A stretch of DNA of 27,230 nucleotides, taken from assembly GCA_964370015.1 (NCBI GenBank), contig CAYJHD010000027.1:1-27230 (forward strand), given 5' to 3'. The notes beneath the pieces are model-generated. The model was not told where the DNA came from. It made no database searches and saw only the letters and a list, made by a program, of their open reading frames with translations. This document shows positions 13,478 to 22,574 of this stretch, one piece after another. Numbering within the stretch: position 1 is the stretch's first letter; each line of letters opens with the position of its first letter. This DNA is from CAYJAD01 sp964370015 (GTDB lineage Bacteria > Desulfobacterota > Desulfovibrionia > Desulfovibrionales > Desulfovibrionaceae). A program made the position numbers and the translations under genes.

Positions 13478-16400
13478 ATGGCTGACCTTAAGCTCGTAAA
13501 ACCTTCCCAAGGGCAACAAATAGCACTTTCACCTCAGCCGGAAAATCGTCTTGTTTTTGATTTTTCGGCTGAAGAAGCTACTCTCGTAAGGGATGAAAAT
13601 TCTTTAATTTTATCTTTTGATGACACCACGAGTGTTACTCTTACGGACTTTTATTCTGTATATTCAGCAGAAAATATGCCTTCGTTTATCATAGAGGATC
13701 AGGAGATTGCAGGAGAGAGTTTTTTTGCAACCTTAGCTGAAGATCTTATGCCGGCTGCCGGTAGTGCTGCCTCGGCAGCGCAAGGTGGCGGTACCACGGT
13801 GGACACCATAGCTGGTACCTTGCTTGATGGTATAGATAGGCTTGGCGGTTTAGACCAAGAAAGGGATGCCTCTGTAGAAGAAGAGTTTGACCTGCCAGCG
13901 GCTCCAGTTATTTCTGTTGCTCCAGTTGTTTCTGATGGTGCTGACGCCTCTCCAATGCCAGAGCAAAATACACCACCCATTATTACTGATATCACCCCTT
14001 CAGATCCAGATGATGCCAATGGTATTCCAGATGGTGCGGGTGCGCATATTGGGGTTGTGGAGTCCGGTGTGGGGCGTGATGATGCTGGAAATATTACAGA
14101 TGCTTCCAATCAAGGATTTGATGGTAAACTGAGTGCCTCAGGGCAGGTTGTTGCCACAGATGAAGATGGAGACACATTAAGTTATACCATAGTTGGCACA
14201 GGGCAGGGCTCATATGGTTCCATGACCATTGATCCAGAAACTGGTGAATTTACCTATGTTTTAGATGATGATGCCGCCCATTCTCTGGCTCAAGGAGAAG
14301 ATGTACAAGAGAGCTTTGAAGTGCAAGTGAGTGATGGCAAAGGTGGAACGACTACCACCACAGTTACTGTCAATGTTGCCGGCACCAACGATGCACCTTC
14401 GCTGAGCGTGGATACGGCACTAAGTATTACGGAAGATACGACACTCAGTGCCACAGGCAAAGCACAAAGCACTGATATAGACACTAATGCTGAACAAACG
14501 TTCTTCGTGGCAAAAGGGAATGCAGGTGAAGGTGACAATGAAACGTCTACCGCTCTTGATACTTCTGGCCTTACGCAAGAGGGGTCTGTTTTGCAAGGTG
14601 AATATGGTTCTTTCACCATTGAAGCCAATGGCACATATACATATAATGTGGACAATGACGCCATTCAGCATCTAGGGAAAAATGATTCTGTGGAGGAAAG
14701 TTTTACCATTTACGTGCAAGATGATAAAGGTGCGTGGAAGTCAGAAGTGGTTACCGTCACGGTGAACGGTGCCAACGATGCGCCAGAAATCGTGCCACCG
14801 ACAAATCCTGACCTAGAGATGGACCCTGCAAGTGGCACAAAGGTTGATTTGACAACCAGTGATAAAAACCTTGGTGATTCTAGCAATCCAGCGGTGGATT
14901 CTGGGCAAATAGTCTTTACCTCACAAGAAACCATGAATGGCGGTAAAATTACCATTGGTGGTGTTACATTCATTGTGGAAGAAAATGAGTCTGGCTCTTA
15001 TATCTTGCACCCCGCTGATGATAATGACTCTTTCATTAGCGACGGCTATTATGGTAAACTTACGGTGGATGATACTTTAGAATATGATGCGAGCACGGGT
15101 GAATTTACCTTAAGTTATACTTATGAACAAAAGGAAAATTATGAGCATGATAGTGATGTAGACGGCAATAGAAAGCCTGATAATAATCATGATCAAATGC
15201 AAAGTAATGCTGAATCATTTGATGTTCTTATTCAAGATGGTAAGGAATCTTCCAACTCCACAGAGGGACTAACGACCACCATTAACGTGGATATTAGCGA
15301 CGATGGCCCGACCATTGTGCATGATGCCGCCGAAGATGGCCTTGGGGAAAGCACAGCTGTTCTAGATGGTACTACGGCAACAGCGCACGTTACCGTGGAA
15401 TTTGGTGGCGATGGCCCAGGAAAGATACTTCTCGATAGTGGCGGCACCATTGAGATTGGTGTTGTGTGGGGAGATGCTGGCTGGGAGCCCATATATAATT
15501 ATGGCATAACTCTTGTTGATTATAGCTATGATGCCAATACCGGAATGCATACTATTGTCATTGGTGATGTTACTCTTACAAGTACTGATAACACCAATTG
15601 GGAAATTTCTTATGAAGTAAACCCAGAAGGACGCGGCCCCGTAGGCTTAACCTTTGTGGATAGTGATGGTGATAGTGTACAGCATAGTATCAATAGTCCC
15701 ACGCCCACACCCCCAGCACCAGAAGAGCCTACACCTCCGACGCCAGAAAATCCGGACGTTCACTCGCAAGGTGATCTTATTGATAATATTACTATTCTCG
15801 ATACGACTCCCCATGGTGAAGGTGGATTGGTGACCAATTGGCAGGGCAGTTATGCCACGCATAATCCAGCCCCTGGAACCACACAAGTGGCTAATCAGCA
15901 AGATGCTTACGACAAAGATGGCTATACCATCGATGTGGGCGTTGCCAATGACGTTGTGCAAACGGGGCAATATGATGACACCATTTACCTTGGTCAAGGC
16001 CATGTGGATAGTCAAGATAATCACGCTGGTACGAAAAAGTTACAACAAGAAGCACAAGACTCCATGGAGCAATTCATGTTTGGCACCAGCACAGATGGCA
16101 CCATACGTGACGATGGTAGCATATTGCAGGATGCCAGCAAGGAAGACAGCACACTTTCCACTGAAATAACAGGATTAAGCCGTCCCTTTGTGGATATGGC
16201 ACATGGTGGTGGCGGCGACGATACTATTTACGGTGAAGAAGGTGTGGACCTTATCTATGGAGGCAGTGGAAATGATACCATTCACGGCGGTGAAGGCAAT
16301 GACGGCCTGCGCGGCGGTAGTGGTGATGATAGTATCTATGGCGGCGAAGGTAATGATATTATTTACGGTGGCCTCGGAAGCGATATGCTTGACGGTGGCG

Positions 16401-16846
16401 ATGGAGATGATTTCATTCTAGGCGACATAAGCGATATAAGCATACTTGGCGGAAAAGGCAGTGATGTTATAAAGGTGGATTTATCTACCCTTGGAGACAT
16501 AGGTACAGATGCTCTTCGTATTGATGGCGGTGGAGATGAGGATGGCTCTTTGGATATATTATTCGCCGGAGCCAACGGCATGGATGCTGCCAAAGAGCTC
16601 ATTAGCAATGGTAATATAGAAAATATAGAAATCATCATAGCTGGTGGTAATATAAGTGGTGAAAACGTCAATGAGGTCTTGGGTAGCTTGAATATTCAAA
16701 ACTCCGATGGATTTGACCCCTCTGGTCAAGGTTGGACGGCCAGTTCTTCGCAAGATTTGAGTGGTAGGGGCTATACAGAGTTCTCAAAAGTTGTGGATTC
16801 TGAAGAAGTGACAATTCTTGTTCAAACAAGCTTACTCACATCATAG
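13478..16846 (+). CDS. VCBS/RTX surface or secreted protein, probable type I secretion substrate
   Basis: The 1122-residue acidic protein has no signal peptide, as expected for type I secretion. Residues 1-90 form a beta-rich N-terminal domain, possibly retention-like, followed by a low-complexity linker. Two VCBS/cadherin-like repeats (about 190-305 and 306-436) each end in a (N/T)NDAP-type junction. Two more diverged beta domains follow (about 437-607 and 607-740), the former ending in a DISDDGPT junction, then a Pro/Glu linker (about 741-765). The C-terminal part has calcium-binding RTX nonapeptides at about 910-982 (for example GGSGNDTIH and GGEGNDIIY), followed by a non-repetitive C-terminus that should hold the secretion signal. 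AAGGAA lies about 10 nt before the start. Likely roles are adhesion or biofilm. No type I exporter genes are nearby. Confidence 0.9.
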   Translation: MADLKLVKPSQGQQIALSPQPENRLVFDFSAEEATLVRDENSLILSFDDTTSVTLTDFYSVYSAENMPSFIIEDQEIAGESFFATLAEDLMPAAGSAASAAQGGGTTVDTIAGTLLDGIDRLGGLDQERDASVEEEFDLPAAPVISVAPVVSDGADASPMPEQNTPPIITDITPSDPDDANGIPDGAGAHIGVVESGVGRDDAGNITDASNQGFDGKLSASGQVVATDEDGDTLSYTIVGTGQGSYGSMTIDPETGEFTYVLDDDAAHSLAQGEDVQESFEVQVSDGKGGTTTTTVTVNVAGTNDAPSLSVDTALSITEDTTLSATGKAQSTDIDTNAEQTFFVAKGNAGEGDNETSTALDTSGLTQEGSVLQGEYGSFTIEANGTYTYNVDNDAIQHLGKNDSVEESFTIYVQDDKGAWKSEVVTVTVNGANDAPEIVPPTNPDLEMDPASGTKVDLTTSDKNLGDSSNPAVDSGQIVFTSQETMNGGKITIGGVTFIVEENESGSYILHPADDNDSFISDGYYGKLTVDDTLEYDASTGEFTLSYTYEQKENYEHDSDVDGNRKPDNNHDQMQSNAESFDVLIQDGKESSNSTEGLTTTINVDISDDGPTIVHDAAEDGLGESTAVLDGTTATAHVTVEFGGDGPGKILLDSGGTIEIGVVWGDAGWEPIYNYGITLVDYSYDANTGMHTIVIGDVTLTSTDNTNWEISYEVNPEGRGPVGLTFVDSDGDSVQHSINSPTPTPPAPEEPTPPTPENPDVHSQGDLIDNITILDTTPHGEGGLVTNWQGSYATHNPAPGTTQVANQQDAYDKDGYTIDVGVANDVVQTGQYDDTIYLGQGHVDSQDNHAGTKKLQQEAQDSMEQFMFGTSTDGTIRDDGSILQDASKEDSTLSTEITGLSRPFVDMAHGGGGDDTIYGEEGVDLIYGGSGNDTIHGGEGNDGLRGGSGDDSIYGGEGNDIIYGGLGSDMLDGGDGDDFILGDISDISILGGKGSDVIKVDLSTLGDIGTDALRIDGGGDEDGSLDILFAGANGMDAAKELISNGNIENIEIIIAGGNISGENVNEVLGSLNIQNSDGFDPSGQGWTASSSQDLSGRGYTEFSKVVDSEEVTILVQTSLLTS

Positions 16847-16868
16847 TATACGAACTCTTTCTTTTAAC

Positions 16869-16905
16869 AAACAGCCTCTTGGGGATTTCCTTAGGAGGCT
16901 GTTTT
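16869..16905 (+). terminator. Intrinsic terminator of the VCBS/RTX gene
   Basis: AAACAGCCTC (16869-16878) pairs perfectly with GAGGCTGTTT (16895-16904). GGA/TCC pairing inside the loop can extend it. TTTT follows, about 25 nt after the stop codon. Confidence 0.85.
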
Positions 16906-17066
16906 GTGTACGGATGGATTTGATAAATTATGTGGGGGGAGAGTAGGGCAAAGGGAAATTCGCCAATACTTTGGAGACAAAAATAAGGTGTGGGGTTTTC
17001 ATTGTATAAAAAGTGCTTATATGCTAAAGTAGCGATATATACAGAAGTTAAATATTGTTTTGATAT

Positions 17067-19910
17067 ATGAAGGCGTATGAAATTAGCATGAAGAAATCTC
17101 ACATACAAGATACAGTCCATTCTTCCCTTGAAGCGGAAAATCAAGCTTTACGGGAGGAGCTAGAAGCCACGCGCAAGGAATTGCACTTTATGCAGGCCTT
17201 GGTTGATAATATTCCCTTTCCTGTGTTTTCTAAGGATGGGGAAGGGCGCATGCGTACTGTTAATAAAGCGTATGTGGATTTTTTTGGAGAGCGCAAGGAA
17301 GATGTTCTTTATAAAACAGCAAAAGAGCTTGAATATCTTACGCCGGAAGAGCGAGAATTATTTCATGAACAAGCTGTGCAAGCTGCCCAAAATTGTAGTA
17401 GTGTTTGCTGTGAGAGAGTGTATTCTGTAGTCAAGGGGACAGTGCCCACGCTGTACTGGAGCCAGGGCTTTGCCATTGGTGCTACAGAAGAGAAGGGGCT
17501 TGTGGCCAGTATTGTGGAGATAACTACACAAAAAGCTTTAGAAAATGCCTTGGCGCAAAAGGTGGAAGAGCTTAATCAGACGCATGATGACATGCAGCTA
17601 GCCAAAGAACGTTCACAACTCATGCTAGATACCATGCCTTTGGCTGCGCAAATTTGGTCTGCCGACGGGCGCATGTTGGATACTAGCCTAGAGGCTGCTC
17701 GTCTTTTTGAGTTTGAAGATAAAGAAGATTATTGGGAAAATTTTGCAGACAATATACCTGAATATCAGCCCAATGGTAAAAAAAGCATTGAATATCTTCA
17801 AGAAGTTTTACAACAGGCTTTAGATACAGGTTCTTCGCATGTGGAGTGGCGCCATGTGGATTCAGCCGGGCAAGCTGTACCCATAGATATTTCTTGTGTG
17901 CGATCTTCACTGCATGGGGAAACTGTTATTTTGGTCTTCATGCGTGATTTACGTGAACACTACGCTCAGATGGAAAAATTGCGCGAGGCCGATGCGTATA
18001 CCAAGTTAATGTTAGACTCTAGCCCCTTGGGTGCTCTCATTTGGGATAATAACTTTACTTTGGTGCATTGTAATAAAGCCTTGGCCATGACCTTTGGCCT
18101 TGAAAAACCTCAAGAATTTATGGAACATTTTCTGGAACTCATACCAGAGTTTCAACCGCATGGAGAAAATTCTTTAGAATATATGCAAAGGGTTTTGTTG
18201 CACGCCATAGATCATGGAGCTTCTGAATTGCCGTGGACGGGACAAACTCTGCAGGGAGAAGAAGTTCCTTGTGCTGTGAAAGCTGTTCGAGTCAAATATC
18301 GCGGCGAGGCCATGGTCATAGCCTATGTGGAAGATTTGCGAGCCTCTGAAGAGCAAAAAAAGAAACTCAAAATTGCTGAGCAGCGTACGGCGGCCATTTT
18401 AAGTGGTGTGCCCTTAGGGATTAATTTATTGCGCCCTGATTTTAGCATTGTGGATTGTAACGAAGTGGCGGTGAACCTAACAGGCCATGCCGATAAAGCT
18501 TCTTATATGGAAGACTTTGTTAATGTACTTCCTCCAGTGCAACCTGACGGGAGAGACGCTGCAACGCTTATTCAAGATGTGCTTATGCAAACGCGCACCC
18601 AAGGGCAAGCACGCTGCGAAATTATGGCTGTAAATGCCAAAAAAGAAGCGCTTCCTTTAGAAATTACAGCGGTGGAAGCTCATTTGGACTATGAAGAGCT
18701 TTATATTGTGTATGCGCGTGATTTGACAAAAGCAAAGCAAATGCTCAAAGACATTGAACTCTCAAGAGAGGCAGCTGAGCAAAGCGCCAAGGCCAAAAGC
18801 GAATTTTTGGCCAATATGAGCCATGAAATCCGCACTCCCATGAATGGTATTTTGGGCTTGTTGCACTTGTTAAATGGTACAGAATTACAAGCAGAGCAAA
18901 AAAGTTATGTGAGCAAAACTTTGTATTCCGCCAATAATTTATTGCGTATCATTAACGATATTTTAGATTTTTCCAAAATAGAAGCCGGTAAACTTGAAAT
19001 AGAAGCCACACCATTTAGTATATATCAAGTGTGCAAAGAAGTGCAGGATTTATATTCTGTGGCGGCGCGGGAAAAAGGGCTTAAGTTTATTCTTACGCAA
19101 GCCGACTTGCCTGTGACACATGTTTTGGGTGACTCTTTACGCCTTAGACAAATTTTATTTAATCTTGTGAGCAATGCCATTAAGTTTACGCAACAAGGGC
19201 GTGTTGAGCTGGCAGTGGAGGTGCTTGAATATACAGAAGAGAGCATCACATGCCAATTTAGCGTGTCTGATACGGGCATAGGTTTGAATAAAGAACAATC
19301 GCAAAGATTGTTTTCAGCTTTTTCTCAAGCAGACAGTTCTGTTACACGTAAATATGGTGGTACAGGTCTTGGGTTGGCCATTTCGTTGCAACTTGCGCGT
19401 ATGATGCGCGGGGATATGTGGGTGGAAAGCATAGAAGGCCAAGGCTCGCGTTTTTACTGCAAGGCTAGCTTTAAGATGTGCCCTGAAAACCTCCTTCCTA
19501 CGGCAGAAAGTTGCGAGCAGGAAAATCTTGCACAAGGGACTGGGCATCTGTTGCTGGTGGAAGATAATGAGATAAATCAACTTATTGCCGAAGAATTGTT
19601 GCGCAGCGTGGGCTATACAGTGGACACGGCCAATAATGGTCAAGAAGCTCTTGATATGCTAGATAAAAAGCCTTACGACTTGGTACTTATGGATATCCAA
19701 ATGCCCATCATGGATGGTCTTACCGCCACGGTGAAAATACGCGAACAAGAACGATTTAAAGCCCTTCCCGTGGTAGCCATGTCTGCACATGCCATGAGCG
19801 GCGATAAAGATAACAGCATCGCTCACGGCATGAATGATCACATCACAAAGCCCATTGTACCAGAAATACTCTATAATACGTTACATTATTGGTTGAAGAA
19901 GAATAAATAA
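17067..19910 (+). CDS. Soluble multi-PAS hybrid sensor histidine kinase with receiver domain
   Basis: The 947-residue protein has no membrane segment, so it should sense a cytoplasmic signal. It has a short coiled-coil start, PAS1 (about 45-165), then three related PAS domains beginning near residues 181, 312 and 441. The kinase core follows: HisKA with phospho-acceptor His586 in NMSHEIRTPMNG, and HATPase_c with N-box NLVSNAIKF (about 698), DTGIG (about 735) and GGTGLGLAI (about 763). The C-terminal receiver domain (about 828-945) has Asp876 in LVLMDIQMPIMDG. There is no Hpt or DNA-binding output, so phosphate must pass to a partner encoded elsewhere. The start is uncertain: ATG 17067 has no ribosome site, and ATG 17088 (seven residues shorter) has AAGG 14 nt upstream. 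It is monocistronic between two terminators. Confidence 0.92.
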   Translation: MKAYEISMKKSHIQDTVHSSLEAENQALREELEATRKELHFMQALVDNIPFPVFSKDGEGRMRTVNKAYVDFFGERKEDVLYKTAKELEYLTPEERELFHEQAVQAAQNCSSVCCERVYSVVKGTVPTLYWSQGFAIGATEEKGLVASIVEITTQKALENALAQKVEELNQTHDDMQLAKERSQLMLDTMPLAAQIWSADGRMLDTSLEAARLFEFEDKEDYWENFADNIPEYQPNGKKSIEYLQEVLQQALDTGSSHVEWRHVDSAGQAVPIDISCVRSSLHGETVILVFMRDLREHYAQMEKLREADAYTKLMLDSSPLGALIWDNNFTLVHCNKALAMTFGLEKPQEFMEHFLELIPEFQPHGENSLEYMQRVLLHAIDHGASELPWTGQTLQGEEVPCAVKAVRVKYRGEAMVIAYVEDLRASEEQKKKLKIAEQRTAAILSGVPLGINLLRPDFSIVDCNEVAVNLTGHADKASYMEDFVNVLPPVQPDGRDAATLIQDVLMQTRTQGQARCEIMAVNAKKEALPLEITAVEAHLDYEELYIVYARDLTKAKQMLKDIELSREAAEQSAKAKSEFLANMSHEIRTPMNGILGLLHLLNGTELQAEQKSYVSKTLYSANNLLRIINDILDFSKIEAGKLEIEATPFSIYQVCKEVQDLYSVAAREKGLKFILTQADLPVTHVLGDSLRLRQILFNLVSNAIKFTQQGRVELAVEVLEYTEESITCQFSVSDTGIGLNKEQSQRLFSAFSQADSSVTRKYGGTGLGLAISLQLARMMRGDMWVESIEGQGSRFYCKASFKMCPENLLPTAESCEQENLAQGTGHLLLVEDNEINQLIAEELLRSVGYTVDTANNGQEALDMLDKKPYDLVLMDIQMPIMDGLTATVKIREQERFKALPVVAMSAHAMSGDKDNSIAHGMNDHITKPIVPEILYNTLHYWLKKNK

Positions 19911-20004
19911 AGCAGCTTAGTAATTTACTGGGCATGTTGTGCTACTTTATTTATGAATTCACATGTATATGGATGAGTAACTCACTCTTATTAATTTGTT
20001 ATAG

Positions 20005-20040
20005 GTGGTTTTGGCAATAAAGTGCTGAAACCACTTTTTT
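20005..20040 (+). terminator. Intrinsic terminator of the hybrid kinase gene
   Basis: GTGGTTTTGGCA (20005-20016) pairs with TGCTGAAACCAC (20023-20034) with two wobbles and a 6-nt ATAAAG loop. Six T residues follow. Confidence 0.88.
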
Positions 20041-20171
20041 ATGTAAAAGTAAAATAAATTAAGATGTTAAAGTGTAAAATATATCAGAATACATCATGAG
20101 GATGCAATTTTAATGATTATTAGACGCTTACGGCTTATATCAAATCTTTATGAAACATGCTCTTTTGCTTT

Positions 20172-20241
20172 ATACCTTATGTAAAATCTACGTTGACAAA
20201 ATACCTTATTTTCAGTAACACTTTTTTCGAAAAAGTAACAC
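20172..20241 (+). promoter_or_regulatory. Promoter region with two pairs of direct repeats, FecBCD-type operon
   Basis: A perfect TTGACA (20193-20198) stands 17 bp before TAACAC (20216-20221), a poor 3/6 match to a -10 box. ATACCTTAT occurs at 20172-20180 and 20201-20209, 29 bp apart, flanking the -35. AGTAACAC occurs at 20214-20221 and 20234-20241, two helical turns apart, around an ACTTTTT/AAAAAGT inverted repeat. A regulated promoter is a fair reading. The regulator is unknown. Confidence 0.4.
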
Positions 20242-20342
20242 CGAAGAAACGTCTATGAGCGCAAGCTTTGTGATGTTTTACTAACTTGTGTAAACCGTGA
20301 AATATGAGACAACGCACAATTTGTGTGTGAAAGTAGGATGTT

Positions 20343-21548
20343 ATGCTGAAAAATAGACTTTTTATGCTTTGCATGCTTTGCGCTTTATGTATGTGTACCG
20401 TGCATGTGGCAAATGCTGCATCTGATCAAAATGCTTTGCGCACAGTAACAGATATGCGTGGTAAGGTTGTGACTTTTCCTGCAAAATTGACCCATATAGC
20501 TACCATAGATGATGGCTTTGTGGAAGGTGTTATGACGCATCTTGGAGTTATTCACACGGTTAACGTCATAGGCTCTTGGGGGCTGAAGCGTGATTACAAA
20601 TATACTGTGGTGGGTGCTGATGAAAAGAAGTATGAATATGCCGGGCTTAACACCATGCGATTTTTGCATCCATGGCTCGATGACTTGATATGTGTGAATT
20701 CACCGCAAGGCAATGCGCTTAGTTTTGAAGCCTTGGCTGCTGCCAATCCGCAATTACTCATTTTGCGTGTGGGGGACTGTACCTTGGGTGGTGAAGATGA
20801 TGAGGCACTTGCAAAGACCATCTCCATGATAGAATCTTTGGATATACCGCTTGTGGTTTTGTATTCTCCTGACTATTATGGAAATTCTGGATTAGCAACC
20901 ATGAAGCAAGAATCTACCATTATCGGCGCTATTTTTGGCATGCAAACACAAGCCGAAACCCTTGCCGCGAAGCTTTCTGGCATTGAGACGCTTATTCGTG
21001 AGCGTACGCAGCATATTGCCGAAGCAGATAAAAAGCGCGTGTTGTACTTGGGGTTAAACTCCAATGTGCGCAAAAGCAATGGGGCAGGGGTTACCTTTGG
21101 TACGAATACTCCAGAATCCTATATGTTGGAAAATATTGTCCATGCGCGTAATGTTTTTGAAGGGCTTGGCACCTTTGTGCCCATAAGTGCTGAGCATATT
21201 TATGCCCTTGAGCCAGATGTTATCATTTTACCCACCTATAACGGTTATCATCCACCTAAAGAGCTGTATGAGTCTGCATCCTATGCGCAATTGCAAGATT
21301 TGAAGGCCATTCAAAACCGCCGTGTTTATGCCATGCCGTGGACTCCCATGAACTGTGCCAGACGCGTGGAATATCCGCTAGATATGCTCATTATTGCTAA
21401 AGCAACCTATCCTGAACTTTTTGAAGACATCAATGTGTATGACTATGCTTTGCAATTTTATCAAGACGTGTATCATGTGGATGAAAAAACAGCCAAAGGT
21501 TTACGTAGCACCCAGCTTCTTGATTGGATGCAAGAAATAGGCTTTTAA
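20343..21548 (+). CDS. FecB/BtuF-type ABC transporter substrate-binding protein
   Basis: The 401-residue periplasmic binding protein has a TroA/BtuF-like fold (periplasmic-binding_2 family). Such proteins carry ferric siderophores, haem or corrinoids to a FecCD/BtuC permease. The signal peptide (about 1-25) is unusually rich in Met and Cys and ends VANA before ASDQN. The mature start TVTDMRGKVVTFP is typical, and ALEPDVIILPTYNGYH and RRVYAMPWTPMN mark the C-terminal lobe. The length exceeds the usual 280-350 residues, partly through inserts in the first lobe and a C-terminal tail. AGGAT lies 5-6 nt upstream of the start. The permease ATG follows the stop codon without any gap. The ligand cannot be read from sequence; iron complex or cobalamin are the main options. 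Confidence 0.87.
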   Translation: MLKNRLFMLCMLCALCMCTVHVANAASDQNALRTVTDMRGKVVTFPAKLTHIATIDDGFVEGVMTHLGVIHTVNVIGSWGLKRDYKYTVVGADEKKYEYAGLNTMRFLHPWLDDLICVNSPQGNALSFEALAAANPQLLILRVGDCTLGGEDDEALAKTISMIESLDIPLVVLYSPDYYGNSGLATMKQESTIIGAIFGMQTQAETLAAKLSGIETLIRERTQHIAEADKKRVLYLGLNSNVRKSNGAGVTFGTNTPESYMLENIVHARNVFEGLGTFVPISAEHIYALEPDVIILPTYNGYHPPKELYESASYAQLQDLKAIQNRRVYAMPWTPMNCARRVEYPLDMLIIAKATYPELFEDINVYDYALQFYQDVYHVDEKTAKGLRSTQLLDWMQEIGF

Positions 21549-22574
21549 ATGACGCGTAATCGGAATTATTGGTGTCTATTTTTCATGCTCTTTGGCCTAG
21601 TGGGGATATTTTTAATCTCACTTTGCATGGGTGAATATAGTCTCGCCTTGGGTGATATTGTTCGTGTTATGGTCACTCACATGTCTTCCCTGTTGGGCAT
21701 GGACGTTGTGGAGCCAGCCAAAATGCACACCACCATCATTTGGAATATACGCTTGCCAAGATTATTGCTAGCTTGTTTGGTGGGAGCGGCTTTGTCTGTG
21801 GCTGGTGTGCTGTATCAAGCCTGTTTTCGTAACCCCTTGGTGGAACCTTTTATTTTGGGTGTGTCCTCCGGTGCGGCTTTTGGAGCAGCATTAGCCATTG
21901 TGTTTCCCTTTATTTTTCCTCAAATACAACTCACGGCTTTTGTTTTTGCGCTCGTTGCGGTTTTTGGCGCGTACGTATTGGGGCACACGCGTGGTGAAAG
22001 CTCCGCCGTGACTTTGGTACTTTCCGGCATTGTGGTGGGTGCTCTTTTTTCAGCTCTTGTGGGCATCATGAAATATGTCTCAGAAGATACACAATTGCGC
22101 GAAATTACCTTTTGGATGATGGGGGGTATACATCATGCCACATGGCAAGATGTCGGCATTAATACCATGGGGCTTATACCTTGTGTTCTCATGGCATGGT
22201 TTTGGGCATGGAAACTCAATATTTTAAGCCTTGGCGATGAAGAAGCCCGTAGTCTTGGGGTGGCTCCCAATTCCACCCGTATTCTCTTTTTACTTTTGGC
22301 AACCATGACAGCGTCCATCAGTGTATCCAGTGTGGGTATTATTGCATGGGTGGGCTTAATGATACCGCATGCCACACGTATGTTGCTTGGGCCGGACAAT
22401 CGCTTACTTGTCATAGGCGCCATGCTCATGGGGGCAAGTTATATGCTGATATGTGATACCCTGGCCAGAACGCTCACAGCGGCAGAAATTCCCATTGGTA
22501 TTATCACATCCATTATTGGTTCCCCCTATTTACTTTATTTATTGCGCCGCAAAGGGGTAGAGCTTTATGGATAA
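21549..22574 (+). CDS. FecCD/BtuC-type ABC transporter permease
   Basis: The 341-residue product is an inner-membrane permease of the FecCD family, expected to have about 10 helices and work as a homodimer. Clear family segments are RLPRLLLACLVGAALSVAGV near residues 60-80, FRNPLVEPFILGVSSGAAFG, SLGDEEARSLGVAPNSTR, which is the cytoplasmic coupling loop to the ATPase, and GIIAWVGLMIPHATRMLLG. The C-terminal AEIPIGIITSIIGSPYLLYLL is also typical. The ATG lies immediately after the TAA of the binding-protein gene, and its own end overlaps the ATPase start by 8 nt. The three genes are therefore translationally coupled. Confidence 0.93.
   Translation: MTRNRNYWCLFFMLFGLVGIFLISLCMGEYSLALGDIVRVMVTHMSSLLGMDVVEPAKMHTTIIWNIRLPRLLLACLVGAALSVAGVLYQACFRNPLVEPFILGVSSGAAFGAALAIVFPFIFPQIQLTAFVFALVAVFGAYVLGHTRGESSAVTLVLSGIVVGALFSALVGIMKYVSEDTQLREITFWMMGGIHHATWQDVGINTMGLIPCVLMAWFWAWKLNILSLGDEEARSLGVAPNSTRILFLLLATMTASISVSSVGIIAWVGLMIPHATRMLLGPDNRLLVIGAMLMGASYMLICDTLARTLTAAEIPIGIITSIIGSPYLLYLLRRKGVELYG

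Larger units (their letters stand above)
19911..20342. other. Intergenic region before the FecBCD-type importer
   Basis: No gene is visible. The kinase terminator (20005-20040) is followed by AT-rich DNA. From 20172 to 20241 there are two pairs of direct repeats around a perfect TTGACA hexamer, described separately. TAATGATTATTA (20111-20122) faintly resembles part of a Fur box but is not convincing. Confidence 0.55.

Noticed and set aside
16205..16423. Regularly spaced DNA repeats inside the VCBS/RTX gene as a possible CRISPR-like array
   Set aside because: The periodicity comes from RTX nonapeptide codons in an open frame. The repeats diverge and there are no unique spacers.
20111..20122. 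TAATGATTATTA as a Fur box
   Set aside because: Only about one and a half of the three expected hexamers match, and AT-rich DNA gives such matches freely.
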